Positions 33,032-47,664 are shown, counted from the first letter of the stretch. The stretch is DNA of 64,000 nucleotides from Diphasiastrum complanatum (GCA_029204225.1 CM055101.1:39533627-39597626), one strand, 5' to 3'. Notes: generated by a model from the letters alone, not told the origin. Program-made: numbers and translations.

Positions 33032-33040
33032 ACAATATAC
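33032..33040 (-). promoter_or_regulatory. Possible TATA element of the phytocyanin gene
   Basis: TGTATATTG on the minus strand, about 60 bp upstream of the ATG. Weak, because the 5' untranslated region would be short. A more distal promoter is possible. Confidence 0.3.
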
Positions 33041-33300
33041 ACGGCAAAAATAGCCAACACCAGCGGAAAACAGGCAATACAAGGCTGTTATTCGCAGTGA
33101 ATGGATCAGATGTAAGCTCTCGATTGGGGTGCAGATGCAGGAGAGCGAAACGCAGTCTGAGAAGACTTGCAGAGGGAGAATTTGTAGCGAGGGGATGGCT
33201 ATGGAGGGTAAGAGGCGAGAATAGACTGGAAGGTGGTGGTCGTGAAGCGCACAATATGTTGACGCCTCATCGACCAGACTTCATCATATTTTAGTTGACC

Positions 33301-33346
33301 TGCACCTTCACCTTCACCTTCACCTTCACCTTCACCTTCAGGTTCA
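33301..33346 (+). repeat. Hexamer repeat (CTTCAC)n
   Basis: About six units of CTTCAC plus variant ends (CCTGCAC, GGTTCAC), some 330 bp upstream of the phytocyanin start. It gives spurious Phe/Thr or Gly/Glu frames. Confidence 0.85.
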
Positions 33347-35031
33347 CCTGCACCAGCACTGCACTGCAGTCTTTTGTTTGTATACGATACTTCCAAGTAC
33401 TTCATCAAATATTCGGTCTCCGCTCCATGGACCCATCACATCGCACTTCATCTTTGAATAGTAGACGCCTTATTTTTGGATATGAAAGGAAACCTTCAGC
33501 TTCATATGCTGCTTCTTAGTTTGCCTTTCAAATGAAACGCGTCAAAGTGTTTTATAACACCCCCTTCTAAAGTTCTTAAAAGGGCAAAGGCTTCAATAAT
33601 TTTGGCTTTTGCATGAAGTTTGAGCTATTCTCATATTTTGAGACTTTCACATTTGGTTTCTTGGAACGTCAAGGAGGCTTCCAAGGGCAAGCTTGCCTCA
33701 CATCGTGGGACGATTAGGCTCTTGGATTTCTATTTAGCACCCAATGGCCATAAAGCACATGTCATTGAGGCCTCATTTTCCTCCTTACTTAACACGGGTG
33801 TGAAGTAGACTTTTTATGTGGGTGAGGGGAGGGGTTAGGGAGGGGGCAAACTCTCAAAGTGATAACAATGTCTAGAGCAAGTGAAGCATGTGGCCAGCTC
33901 TTGTTGGAACTCTACTTTGTCAACTACAATGCATACAACATTTACACTAGAGTCTTCATGACCCCAAAGGAGACGTATAAACAACTTACATGTTTGAGGG
34001 AAGAGGTCTCAAGGACACCAAACGACCATAGTTTAACAACATCATGGTCCTAAAGGATGCTTTCATAGCGTGATCAATATTCTCACACCATCATACAAGC
34101 ACTCAAACCAAACCAAATTCTTATCTATAGTTCTACAAATCCCTGAATACAGGTCATGACTTGTCATGAAGCGGTAAGTTATTGTATTCACATGTTCAAA
34201 GTTGATGTGTCGTTACATGGTGAGTTTAAATAATAATTTATTTTAACATTTCAAATTAAAATCGATTTATTTTATCATTTCTCAATCACTGAATTTTCAT
34301 TTTAATTTGAGACAAAGCTTGTCATAATCTCAAAAATCACGTTGTTCTATATGGGATAGCTTTTGTTGTTTAAATTTTTTTGTGTAAGAATGAACTAGTA
34401 AACAATTCTATGTACACAAAAATGAAATCGATCAACAAGCCTACCAAAAGAAAGAGTCATTAGGTGGATCCCAATAAATGTCATGCAGACAATATCTAGC
34501 CAATTTCATTGATTCAAAGTATGCATCTTAAATCAACAATACATACATCATTAAAGCCTAAACCATGCAACAACACCAACACATAAGTTAAATAACTATT
34601 ATATTCAACATACAAAAAGAATAAGGCAACCAAATATTTATAACATGGTGCATAAGTAGGTGAGATATTACATAAATGTAGGGAAACATAACGACTTACT
34701 TAAGATAGTCTTGTTACACGAGACATAACGTTAGTCTAGCTATAGATCAATTGGATGCCACATGTGATTGGTATATTGGCATAGGGCAACCCTTATATTG
34801 ACTCAGAGAAGTGTACACAACTGGTTCAAACGTAACCATGTTGGTGGAGGTGACCCCAAATGTATCATAATGTATATAGAGGTGGATATAGAGTTTGGAT
34901 TCATTCTCATATGAACGTTGAAGAGCTCTTCATGTGGTTAGGCCAAGACAATATCATAGCCTCAAGATGTAGATATTTGTTATGTTCATAGATGTGTGTT
35001 GGTATTAGACTTGGCCCAAACCATAAGGTAG
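33347..35031 (+). other. No recognisable gene
   Basis: AT-rich, with only short frames. A G-rich stretch at about 33818-33847 (GGTGAGGGGAGGGGTTAGGG) could form a G-quadruplex on the plus strand. Confidence 0.5.
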
Positions 35032-35940
35032 TGTTGGAGTATTATCTTTCTCCTATTCATCTTAACTACCCTCCTTTTCACTTATGTAAATCACTCTCTC
35101 AAAGCAGTCTGCAGAAATGAACTGTTTTTTCGCAACAGTTTGCAGAAATGAACTGATTGTCGCACAGTTCGCATTTTTCACATTGCTTGAAAAATGCGAC
35201 CATTTTTCGATAGTGACTTCTTTTCAAATAATTCAAAGAAGTAAACTGTTTGTCGGCTTTTTCGCATTTTCCTACAATGCGACTCTTCAGTCTACTTCAA
35301 CAAATGAACTGTTTGTCAGCTTTTTCGCATTTTTCCAAAATGCGACACTTCAGTCTACTTCAACAAATGAACTATTCGTCGGCTTTTTCGCATTTTTCCA
35401 AAATGCGACAATGCGTTCTAAGTCGAAGTTCGATCGTTCTGACCACTTCTGGAAAAGCTGAAAAATGCGAAGTGAGAGGCCGAAGAGAGAGAAAAAATAC
35501 GACAAACTGCAGATAAAAGATCCAATTACGACATCAAAGACTGACAGATTCTCAAGCACAACAAAGCCAAAAAGAAGATGCAGCAGCACCAAGAAGGAGG
35601 CTCTGACATTGTCAGAAATTCCCAAGAGGAGGAAAGACGCTGATGGTACAAGACGAACCCATTAGAGATGCCATGGATTGATATCTCGATTCCGGTGCTT
35701 CTCAGCACATGACACCATGTAAATTCCTATTCGAAGATCTCACACTAGCACATTCGAAGTATGTTTATTTCGGTGACTCAAGTGCACTACAGAGTGGAGA
35801 CAAAGGATCTGTATGCCTCTACCTTTCAAATGGTGAATGAATATAGATTTCTGGCGAGCGTGAAAAAGCGAGCAAGTATCCATTCGAGCGAGCATGAAAA
35901 AGTGAGCACTATGTTGGATAATCCAAGTGTGAGCGAGCCT
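35032..35940 (+). mobile_element. K3, truncated copia of the K family
   Basis: Starts TGTTGGAGTATTATC and follows the K2 LTR start (TGTTGGAATTTAATC, AATGAACTGTTTTTC, TTTGCA). The LTR is cut near 35510 and joined straight to gag/protease sequence. At 35490-35930 the translation matches K2 gag-protease: a remnant knuckle region, then LMVQDEP, YLDSGASQHMTP and YFGDSS. It is full of stops. Confidence 0.75.
35169..35408 (+). repeat. 63-bp tandem repeats with perfect hairpins in the K3 LTR
   Basis: Inverted repeats of the TCGCATTTTtccAAAATGCGA type at 35262-35282, 35325-35345 and 35388-35408, exactly 63 bp apart. A longer one (12-bp arms) is at 35169-35199. Between them lies ACTTCAACAAATGAACTGTT. 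They make a repetitive 114-codon frame that I do not regard as a gene. Confidence 0.85.
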
Positions 35941-36911
35941 TGAAAATCTTTTTTTAATACATATGCCTCTTATATGATGTAGTATTGTACAATACTACCA
36001 AGATAATAGAAATAGGATATTTTGTCAACATGGAGACACCCAAAAAAGATTATACATACCTATCATACACTAGCTATCAAATTGGTTTCCTACCACACTA
36101 TTGCAGTACAATTCTATTTGTAGCTTTCAGGTAAAAAAACAAAACAAACATTTTCCATCATTGTAAAGCTCATACAAAGTGGCTCTTGAATTGGTTTTTG
36201 ACCACATTATTGTAGTGCAATTCTATTTGTAACATTCAGATAACAAAATAAAACACACATTTTCTATCATTGTGATAATTTATCAATATAATCAGATCCA
36301 CATGTATCAAAGTGTTTGGACTGTGAAACCTTCTTTTTTTTTTTAATTTGTTGCTTTGACAAATATCAATGAAATACAACTTCACCAATTAACATAGATG
36401 TCAGCCAAATAGGCATATGTAAACAAAATACATATGTTTACAGGCCAGAAAACTTTTCTTTCTTTTAGAACGAAACATAAAATCTGGACACATGCAAGAG
36501 GGGTTTGTGCTTATTGTGACTCTATACGTACATCCCTGTGAACTCGAGGGTGAAAGCCTGTCCTAAGTTCTTAAGGCCAAAAGATTTAATTGGCTTATCA
36601 TTCACATAAAGCTAGTCTCGAATCAACTTAATGAAAATCAAATAAGACTTTAAATCAAAACTCGAAAAACATTGCATCACATAGATTCATTCACACAACA
36701 GCGGGAGCGGGGACCCCCCCCCCTCGAAGGATTTTTTTTCTTATCATTATGCAATTCCAATTGGCCAATGCCAATTACATATACAATGGATTCCAATAGG
36801 GGTCTCAGATGTAGGAACATCAACTTACATAAACTTAGTTCATATTCAATGATCATAATTCCATATCTAGCTTAACAAAAGCACAAATTTTTTTTCATAA
36901 GTCTTAATCTT
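35941..36911 (+). other. No gene; contains a duplication of about 110 bp
   Basis: Two diverged tandem copies, about 36078-36173 and 36187-36278, share TTCTATTTGTA and ACATTTTC/TATCATTGT. A run of nine C lies at 36715-36723. Otherwise featureless AT-rich DNA. Confidence 0.5.
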
Positions 36912-37350
36912 TCCGACATGCAATCATGTTGGATCTTAGATTCTTGTCATGCAATCCAAATGGATCTTAGATTCTTGACATGCAATCATAAGGGTTCATA
37001 GATTCTTGACATGCAATCATAAGGGTTCATAGATTTTTGAAGTGACATACATGGTCATTTGGCAATGCATGGTGTGACATGCAAGCTTCAAATCTGACAT
37101 GCAAGCTTTAGATCTAACATGCAAGCTCTAGATTTGACATGCATGGACAATATGCCACTGATGGCATGACATGCAAGCTCTAGATCTGACATGCATGGAC
37201 AATAGGCCATTGATGGTACAACATGCAAGCTTCAAATCTGACATGCAAGCTTTAGATCTGACATGCATGGGCAATAGGCCACTGATGGCATGACATGCAA
37301 GCTCTAGATTTGACATGCATAGACAATAGGCCATAGATAACCTGACATGC
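36912..37350 (+). repeat. Minisatellite, 52-bp unit built on GACATGCA
   Basis: Units start near 37134, 37186, 37258 and 37310, each with GACATGCATGGACAATAGGCC followed by GATGGCATGACATGCAAGCT. A 20-bp subunit (TGACATGCAAGCTTTAGATC) is inserted in some. Upstream (36912-37080) there are looser relatives with GACATGCAATCATAAGGG. The 74-codon minus frame here is repeat-derived. Confidence 0.8.
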
Positions 37351-40300
37351 AAAAGTAATGATCAGCCATTCTTACATATGGGTAACAGTTTCAAGAGCAT
37401 ACCATGGTTTCGAGAGAAGGTGAAAGTGAGAGAGGAAGAGAGAGAGTGTGTGTGTGTTTGTGTGTGATGTGAAAGAGAGATAGAAATCCGAGGGTTTGAG
37501 CTCCGAAAATCCTGCAATCACAAAATAACATAGCCTCCTTGAGGTAATGCCTCAATCCTCTTCTCCAAAGGACCTGTACACAACAAACAACAAAATGGCA
37601 GAGTTTGTTTGCAACATCATTCAATCCTCCTGGTAGAGGGGCGCATTTCCACTTATATAGAGAGTGGAGAGTCCTTCCAAAGTGAGTGAGGTGTCAAGTT
37701 TAAGTGCATGAGGTGTGAGGAAGACTCCAATAGGACTTAGGGTGAAGTGGAGTGCGTGGATGAGGTGTATTAGTTAGAGAGGGTGGATGGGTGATGTGTA
37801 TTAGCTTGGGAGAGTTATTATGGTGATTTAGCATAAGAAGAGAGAGTGTAAGAGTGTGCCCCATTCTAGGTGTCAAATAGCCTAGAATGCATGTGGAAAA
37901 GTAGGTGGGACCTAGGTGGTACAGGGTTCCAACTTGACTTTTAGTTACATATAATATTACATGGTTACAACTTGGGTATTCACCCAAGTGCAATCTTCCT
38001 AAGGCCAAGTGCAATCTTCCTAAGGAAGAGCCAAGGTATATGTCCATCTTGTTTTTGCATAATGTCCATCAATTCCTAGGCCCTTTTTTCTAGAGGTTTT
38101 TGTCAGAATTTTTGAATTACATTAAAAAAACAAAAATTGAGTTTTTCAAAAAAGTTGAAATTTCGGTCATTTTTTTGTTATCTATGGAATCGGTTTAGAT
38201 TAGTGAATTGATTAGACTGAGTTTATCAATCAGAATTGGTCACAGTGTTTTCACTAAGTCTAAATTATTTTTCGGTGATAGATAAGTTAAAATTGACAAA
38301 AGGAACTGCAATAAATTTGCCGACAATTTTTACTATACTGTCATTCTTTTAACTTTTGGAGTTGAAAACTCCCAAATTGAAAGTTAAAATTTGATTTTTT
38401 TTTTTTGTTGAATTTCAATTGGTAAAAATTTGAAATTAGTTATTTGTCTGATAGTTTTCTAATTGATGTTCATACTAGAAATCGGTCAAGTGAACGTTTG
38501 TGCAAGATACTCGTTAAATTTGATTAAAATCGTCAAACAATATGAAATGACCATATTGAATGAGTGGCAATAGTATTCATTATCTAGACATTAAATCTGG
38601 CAGGATACGGTTCAAAAACTATTGAAATCCTATTAGTGGGATTTTTATTCATGTAATTTCATATTCTATGTTTGGATAGGTTTTGTCAATATTAACGGGT
38701 GAATGCCAAACCAGTCAATAAAAAAAAAACAGTCCAATTTTATTGGAAAATTTGTAGCCATAGAAATTACATAACTGATTTCATTTCCAGTAAAATCTTA
38801 TGGTGAATTATATTCAAAAGATCAGACTAGTATGGTTTCACATACTAGTAAACGATTTTTGATATCAGATATTCAGCCCAGGTATAAAACAAAAATGAAA
38901 TTGTTTTGGACTTTTTCCTATGGTAATTAATTTTTACTAATGTCATTACGTCTTCTTGGTACTTTAGCTAAAATAGATTTTTAGGGAACTGAAAATTCTA
39001 AGGAGGGAAGGAGCGTGGACATCAGAGGTAGTAAGTGTGATTAAGAAATGTATTTCGCAGTTAGGATTTTGGTAGTCCTTGTAAATGATTGCTTAATACT
39101 GGTTATTGATTTTCTAGATAGAATTCATTCAGTTGAATTCGTAACTGATACCTTTGTAACCATTGAGTTATCCGTAGTTTTGGATGTTAATTGTGATGTT
39201 AGAAGTGGAATCTGATACGTGGATTACATTGGATATGTTAGTTGACAGAAGCTTGTCCCTAGATTTGATACATCAGTAGGGTTTTGAAGCTTGTCAATAA
39301 CCAGAAAGGTCCAGAGTGTAATAGTGAACCATGTTAATTCTTCTGTTTAAGTCACATAATCAGATGTGGATTTGTGGTATCCATCTTATTTAATATTTCA
39401 CTAGCTTCAAGAAGATAGGCTCCAATTGAACCCATTTTTACTAGTAACAAGTACAAAAAATGTACTATTAAAGGCTTTCCCTACTTTCCTTTCAAAAAAT
39501 AGCCACTTAGGCAACTCTCTTGAATCTCACAAAGTCAAGAATCAAGATCTATAAGGATCTTAGATTTGAAAGAACTCGGGAAACAATTCACTATTTAGAT
39601 GAAAAAATTGGATTTGACTCTTGGAAGTGCCTATGCATTCCTATGGTGTTTAAAATGGTATTAGTCTCTCTCTAGAACTAAAAATATATCAGCCTCAAAA
39701 CTTACTTTGAATGATTTAGAGGTTTATCAATGATCTAACACCATTTCACATCCAATCTCTTATGAGTTGATTGAATTTTTACAAAGCAAATCACTAGTTT
39801 TACTCTCTCAATCTTGTATGAAGCACAAACATGAAAAATCACGTAGATATGGTGAAAGTAAAAGTACAACATCCTCTCACACATGTGGTAAGTACACTTG
39901 AACTTTACACACTAATTTGTACTCCAAATCTTCAAGTAAACATATGGTTAGACTTGCCCTCCTTCAAATTGAATTTAGCACCAATGCTTTGTACAAAATG
40001 AAGAGATCAGGATCATTATCAAAGCTCTTAGACTTGTCAAAAATAGGACACAAATATATCTACAAAAGATCAATAAGAGCGATTGGCAACTTGGTATGTT
40101 GATACATCTCCAAACTAGCATCCAAATCTAGCTTCTACTTGACAATGTCTACATATCCAAGAAAGAACAATCATGAATAATGATCATAAGCCTTCACACA
40201 TGTGAAGTGTGAAAAATACAAAAATTATGCTTGGTCAAGGCCAAATCTATGTATATAGGATGATTATACATGTGTGGAGCCTGTTACCACGTGTGAAATT

Positions 40301-40940
40301 AGTGTACTTGTCATGTACCATAATCATCTAGGTTGTACATATGATTTAATTCAAGTTCTAGTGGCTAAAAAGGCCAAAAACTAGTTTTCTAGATATATGA
40401 CACATGGCATCAATCTATTGATTGCATGAGCCACATCCTTTGGTTAGGTGTCACATCCCATGTGTAGAGGACAGCTCACATGTGTGGAATAAGCTAAGGA
40501 AGTCGAATTTGCAGTTCTAGAAGAGTTTTTTCCTACTTCTCTACATAGAAGAAAAATGGACCAAAAGTGCTCAAATTTTGTCCAAGTGTCAGTTTTGCAT
40601 GATGAATCATCATATGACAAAGCACCCTCACACATGTGGGATCAGAGGGATGATCAGTACCACGAGCTCCCACTTTTTGTATATATAGAGCCACATTTCC
40701 ACTAATTTGCCACATCCTCATTGGTGGCTAGTGTTGACTTTCTAGATTCCTACGATTTAGGAGATAACTCCTACAACTTAGGAGATTTGACATTTGAATC
40801 AAATAAAATCTAGATACAATGGCTCTGAACTTTATGCTTGACATTTCACACATTCGGACAGGTCCTCACATATGTTGATCCACATAGATAGCAAACTAAT
40901 TACATTTACAAGGTAAAAATTGTAAAATCTAGCAATATTC
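37351..40940 (+). other. No recognisable gene
   Basis: AT-rich, with frames no longer than 115 codons and no known motif. There is a short GA/GT microsatellite at 37436-37470 and a 24-bp direct repeat at 37986-38033 (CAAGTGCAATCTTCCTAAGG). Scattered ACACGTGTG or ACATGTGTG words (for example near 40260-40300 and 40460-40640) may be relics of LTRs. Confidence 0.5.
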
Positions 40941-43516
40941 GGATCTACAATGAGGCAAAGAAGCAACAACAACAACAACAATCGAATTCTACTAATGCGA
41001 CAGAATTTAAGGAGCACACATCTGATGAAGACAAACCATTAGAACTCTTAATGGCTTACAATAGTAACAGTGAAAACTACAATTGCTGGTATCTGGACAG
41101 TGGCGCTACCCAACACATGACTCCCCGAAGGGAGTGGTTTACTGAATACGAAGCTTATACCAGAGAGCAGCTCATCTACCTCGGAGATTCAAGCACCATC
41201 TACGTTGAAGAAAAAAGATCAGTCAATATTATGTTCAAGAATAATCTTTTTATCATTGTTCCAAATGTTTTTCACGTACCTCAACTATCTAAGAGCCTGT
41301 TGTCAATTTCTAAGATAACCAATGAGGGCTACACTGTCACTTTCTCATATGAATAGTGTACAATCTTCGATGAAGATACCACTCTGAGTACCTGCACACG
41401 AGTCAAGAATTTATATGTACTATCTGACTCAGTTGCATTAGTTGTACTTCAAAGAAAAATGTAAACGATCAAGCTTTATTGTGCCATGGTCGATTTGGAC
41501 ACATGAATACAAGATCACTTTCTTACATGCGTTGTAATAGTTTAGCTGTTGGATTGTATTTCTCTCTTTCATTGGATAGGAAATCATTTTTCTGTGAATC
41601 TTGTATTTATGGCAGACACTCTAGAAGCATATTTTTCAGAACACATTCCAGTAATACAAAACATGTACATAGCAAAATTTGTGGCCCAATGCCAACTCCA
41701 TCCCTTGGAGATGCACTCTATTTTATTACCTTAATAGATGCTTATTCTAGATGGTCTACAATCATGTTCATTAAGCATAAATCAGAAGCCTTTGCATGCT
41801 TCAAGAAGTTAAGGCCATGGCCAAACATCTACAAAGGTGAAAGCACTCCGAACTGATAGTGGCGACGAATACATCTCCAATGAGATGTCCGACTATCTAG
41901 TTGAACATGACATTCGGAGATGATTTGCAACCTCCTACATGCCTCAGCAAAATGAAATTGCAGAAAGGAAGAATCGAATGCTTCTAAACTCAGCCAGATC
42001 TATGCTACATCAATTGCACTTGCCTGCAAAATTCTGGTAGAAGCTACTGCCACATCTTATTATGTACAGAACAGATCCAATATGTTTCGTTCATATTCCT
42101 AATAGCTTAGGAAGAAACTGGATGAGAGGTCTAATAAATGCATTTTCAATGGCTATCTAGATGAAAATAAAGTTCATGATCCATCCACCAATGTAGCATT
42201 TGTTTCAAGGGATGTAATCCTCAAAGAAGATACATTCTATGACTTCAAACAACAATCGATAAATGATGTTGTGTCATTTCATCCTATTTTATGCAGCATG
42301 CAATCTTTCAATGATGATGTTTCTTCTACAGAACCTGCAGCTATGGCTATAGAAGCCAAACAGCCGACAATATCTGTCACCAAACCAGACCAAGCAAGCT
42401 TGAACAGATCTGGACAACTTCAAGAAGAAGCACCATGGCAATCTGGTCAACAGGACAAACGTTTCTCAATGGCTATGTCAAAGAGGAGCTGTATACCTTC
42501 CAATTGTAAGGATTCAAAGTCAAAGGCCAAGAGCACAAAGTGTGAAAGCTGCACAAAGCAATCTATGGCTTGAAACACAAGCAGCAAGGGCTTGGTTTGA
42601 AAGAATCATTGCTTACCTTATTCAATTGGGTTTTGCAAATAATTCAGCTTACTGTAATGTTTATTCCAAGCATATAGGTGTCCAATCAGTTGTTCATATA
42701 GCTCTTTACGTAGGTGATGCATTTGTTCTATCTAATGACACAGTCTTATTGCACACTACTAAGAGTGATCTGTCAAAGGAATTTGACATGATCGATCTAG
42801 GCACTGTTCATTTTTTATTACAAATTCACATTACTAGAAATAGGCCACAAAAGAAAATCTATCTTAGCTAGCAAAAATATCTAGAAAATGTTATAGAGAA
42901 ATTTCATATGTCTGATTGCAAACCGATTGATATACCAATGGATCCAAGCATGATACTAACTAAACCTTCTTGTGCGGATACCGAAAGTGAAGTACTCGAC
43001 TTAGTAAAGTACCCTTATCATTCACTTATAGGATCTTTAATGTATGGCATGTTGTGTACCAGACCAGATTTAGCATACACTGTTAGCACATTATGTCAAT
43101 ACATGTCTAATCCTAGGATGTTGCATTAGAAAGCATTAAAGAGAGTGATGAAATATATTCAGGAGAGTTTAGATCACATTCTATGTTATGATGAGAATGT
43201 TATCGACTCAATGGTTCTTCAAGACTACTCCGACTCAGATTGGGGAGGAAATGCCTCAACCAGAAAATCCATTTCCAGGTTTTGTTTCTTTCTGGCAGGG
43301 GAGACTGATCTTGTGGAGCTCAAGAAAGCATAAGTCAATTGCACTTTCTTCAACCGAAGCATAGTACATCGTAGCATGTCAATCTTCAAAAGAAGCTCTA
43401 TAAATCAGACTATTACTTCATGATTTAGATCATGCTCAGTTTAATGCTACCACCATTCTATGTGACAACTTGAGCTATATTTTATTGTCTCTGAATCCTA
43501 GGTTTCATGGCAAGTC
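40941..43516 (+). pseudogene. Copia K1, left part: protease to RNase H
   Basis: In order: a CAA-rich linker; protease (WYLDSGATQHMTP, LGDSST) in a 101-codon frame; pre-integrase and the start of the integrase core (41479-41856; FGHMNTRSL, FITLIDAYSRW); a decayed integrase core (41850-42060); RT (42540-42870; YGLK, VGDA where YVDD is expected); RT end (TRPDLAYTVSTLCQYMSNP); and RNase H (YSDSDWGG). Many stops and frameshifts. It is interrupted at 43521 in RNase H by K2, and the tail resumes at 50318. Confidence 0.85.
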
Positions 43517-43523
43517 TTAGGCT

Positions 43524-44917
<1,394 letters not shown>

Positions 44918-44936
44918 CTCTCCCTTAAGCTAACTG

Positions 44937-45837
44937 CTACAAATCTGAACTGCAATTGAGATTTATCATATCTACTAAGGTAGAATGTTTATCTCTAGAC
45001 AATGGCTTTGTCAACATACTAGCCAACATACTGTCTGTATGACAGTAAACTAGTACATTATCTTGGTTCTGAACTTTCTCTCTAAGAAAATGGAACCGAA
45101 CTTCTATGTGTTTGGTTCTAGCATGAGTACATGGGTTCAGAGATAGAGCTATGCAGCTCTGATTGTTGCACCGGAGTATTGTTGGACCGATCTGTGGAAA
45201 TTGCAGATCTTGCAGTAGCCTCCTTAGCCAAATGATCTCCTTCACTGTTGATGTAGCTGCAACGTATTCGGATTTTGTAGAGGACAACGAAATGTATTTT
45301 TGCTTTTTGCTGTTCCATGAAATGGGTCCTCTTGCAAGGAAACAAATATAACTTGATGTGGATTTTTGGTATCCACGTCTCCTGCCCAATCGGAATCTGA
45401 ATAGGTAGTAAGTGTGAGTGCAACTTCTGTATTTCCGTTGTAACTCAAGGCATTGTGCTTTGAGGCTTGAATGTACTTCAGAATTCTTTGCAGGGCTTTC
45501 CAATGTTGTAGGCCTGGATTGGACATGAATTGCGATAGTGTGCTTACAACATATGCAAGATCAGGTCGTGTGCATATCATAGAGTACATGATAGAACCTA
45601 TGACTGACTGATAGGGATACTTGCACATTTCTTGTTGATCTGTCTTCGTTCTAGGGCATGTCTTTGGAGAGCTTGCATCCTGGATCCATAGGAGTATCTA
45701 TGGATTTGCAATCCTCCATGTCGTATCTGCGAAGTACATTGATTAGGTAAGATTGTGCTTATGGTGATCCTTTTGCTCGTGCAATCTCTACTGATCTCCA
45801 TACCGAGAAGGTAATGGACTGGGCCCAAATCAGTCAT
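44937..45837 (-). pseudogene. K2 RT C-terminus and RNase H
   Basis: Pieces in three frames: MTDLGPVHYLLGMEI (end of RT, 45837 downward); YQSVIGSIMYSMICTRPDLAY and SDSDWAGD (45628-45242); then STSSYICFLARGPISWNSKKQ and LSSTKSEYVAATSTVKEIIWL to the end at 44937. At least two frameshifts. It ends just before the purine tract and 3' LTR. Confidence 0.85.
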
Positions 45838-46764
45838 CTCGAACTCTGATGAGAGTAAGGATTTGGTTTCTAGTAGTAACTGATTTGAATTGTTGATGAT
45901 TAGAGAAGCATCAATGTATAGTGCTATTATGCCATAGCTTGGCCCTTTTCATTTTAGATACACATTTGAATCTACGGAACAGGAGGTAAAGTCGTGCTGC
46001 AACAAGAAACAATTTATTCTATCGTACTAGGCCCTCAGAGCTTGCTTCAGACCGTATAATGCCTTATGCAATTTACATAATAGATGCTCCTTGCCTTGAA
46101 GGACGTAACCTTATGGTTGATAGATGAACACATCTTCTTGTATATATCCATGTAGGAATGCTGTCTGGACATCCATCTAGTGAATTTTAAGATCTTCTGT
46201 AGCATCTATAGCCAATAAGGTATGAATAGACTTATGCTTTACCACTAGACTACAGGTCTCAGTGTAGTCTATCCCATATACTTGTTCAAATCCTTTAACC
46301 ACCAGCCTAGCTTTTCATTTGGATATTGATCCATCTGGTTTAAGCTTTAGCTTGAAGATCCATTTGGAGTCAATTGGTTTTACACCTATAGGAGAACTGA
46401 CAAGACTCCAGGTCTTGTTCTTCATTAGAGACCGATACTCAGCATCCATGGTAGCTTTCCATTTGTTTGCATCGGACATTGACAGGGCTTCTGCTATGGT
46501 GGTAGGTTTGTCATGACTGATGAAAGCATGAGGGATGAAGCGATCAGGCTGTTGTTGTTGTCTTACAAACCTTTGAATTGCAGGTGCTTGAGTAGACAAT
46601 TCTCCTTGGTGAATGATTGGGATCGTAGCATTTTGTGGTTGAACAATCGTGGGCCTAGGCCCATCAATGGTAAGTGGAGCCGTTGGGATGAACTCCATTG
46701 TTTGAACAGTCGTAGGTTGTTGCCTATCGATGGAGGTTGGAGCTGCTATGACATGCTCTTGCAT
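45838..46764 (-). pseudogene. K2 RT N-terminal half
   Basis: An open frame at 46764-46315 has a Thr/Pro-rich linker, then the RT start (WKATMDAEYRSLMKNKTW, KPIDSKWIFKLKLKPDG). Between 46315 and 45840 the central palm is recognisable only with stops (about 46170: QTAFLHGY-like; about 45900: an LYIDAS-like stretch). The YVDD region is not intact. Confidence 0.8.
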
Positions 46765-46925
46765 TGGCTACTTCTGCTTGAAATTGCAGTACTTGTCTTC
46801 AAGAAAGACGTCGTCGTGACTGACTGAGATCTGGCCTGTAACAACATCGTATATATGATATTCTTTGTGTGATGTTGAATAGCCGCTGAAGATGTTTTTG
46901 CAGCTTACTGGGTCTAGATTCTTCC

Positions 46926-47664
46926 TCAAATCAGAGTTACTTGTTCATAGCAGAGACATCCGAAAACAAGTAGGTGTTTCACACTTGGTTTGTAGTCGTA
47001 GTAGGCTTCAAACGGTGTCTTGGAATCAACTGCTTTAGTGCTAGAGTAATTTTGCAGATAGCAGGCCATAAAGATTGCTTCTGCCCAAAAGGTTTGAGAC
47101 AAATGAGTGTTGACTGTCATGGATCGTGCAGCTTCCAACAGTGTGTGGTTCTTCTGTTCAGCTACTCCGTGTTGTGGAGTATAGCTCGTAGTAAACTGAT
47201 GGTGCATGCCACATGAAGATAGGTAGTTCTTCATTTCATTTGATAAGTACTCTCCCCCTAAATCAGACCATAGGGTCTTGACTCTCTGACCAGTTTGATT
47301 CTCAGCATATTGCTTGAATTCTTTGAAGCAATTGAACACTTTTGACTTGTTCTTTATGAACATGAAATTGGGAGTAGTCATCAATGAATGTGATGAAATA
47401 CAAAGCTTGACCTAATGAAGGTACGCTCATAGGACCACATAAGTCACTGTGTATCAGTGACAAAATGGACTTCGCCCTTTTGACTTGTTCTCTTGAAAAT
47501 CTAGTTCTAGGTTGTTTCCCTTGTAAGCAACTTTCACAGACAGATTGATTAACAACGTTTATATTCATGTTCTTGACCATTTTGTTATGATGCATATACA
47601 AGATTGAACGCATGTTTAGATGACCTAATCTTTGATGCCATAAATTAGCATCTGAACAGCTCAC
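46926..47664 (-). pseudogene. K2 pre-integrase and integrase
   Basis: The first frame (47664-47302) has LWHQRLGHLNMRSIL, CESCLQGKQPRTRF and LIHSDLCGPM with the first catalytic Asp. After a frameshift near 47375 the second (to 46926) has TLWSDLGGEYLSNEM (second Asp) and GVAEQKNHTLLE (Glu). The catalytic residues survive, but the reading frame does not. Confidence 0.88.

Noticed and set aside
33818-33847. G-rich stretch as a regulatory G-quadruplex
   Set aside because: Possible, but isolated and not linked to any gene start; noted only.
35117-35461. 114-codon frame with a repeated FFAFFQNAT motif
   Set aside because: Produced by the 63-bp LTR repeat, whose length is a multiple of three; it is non-coding LTR sequence.
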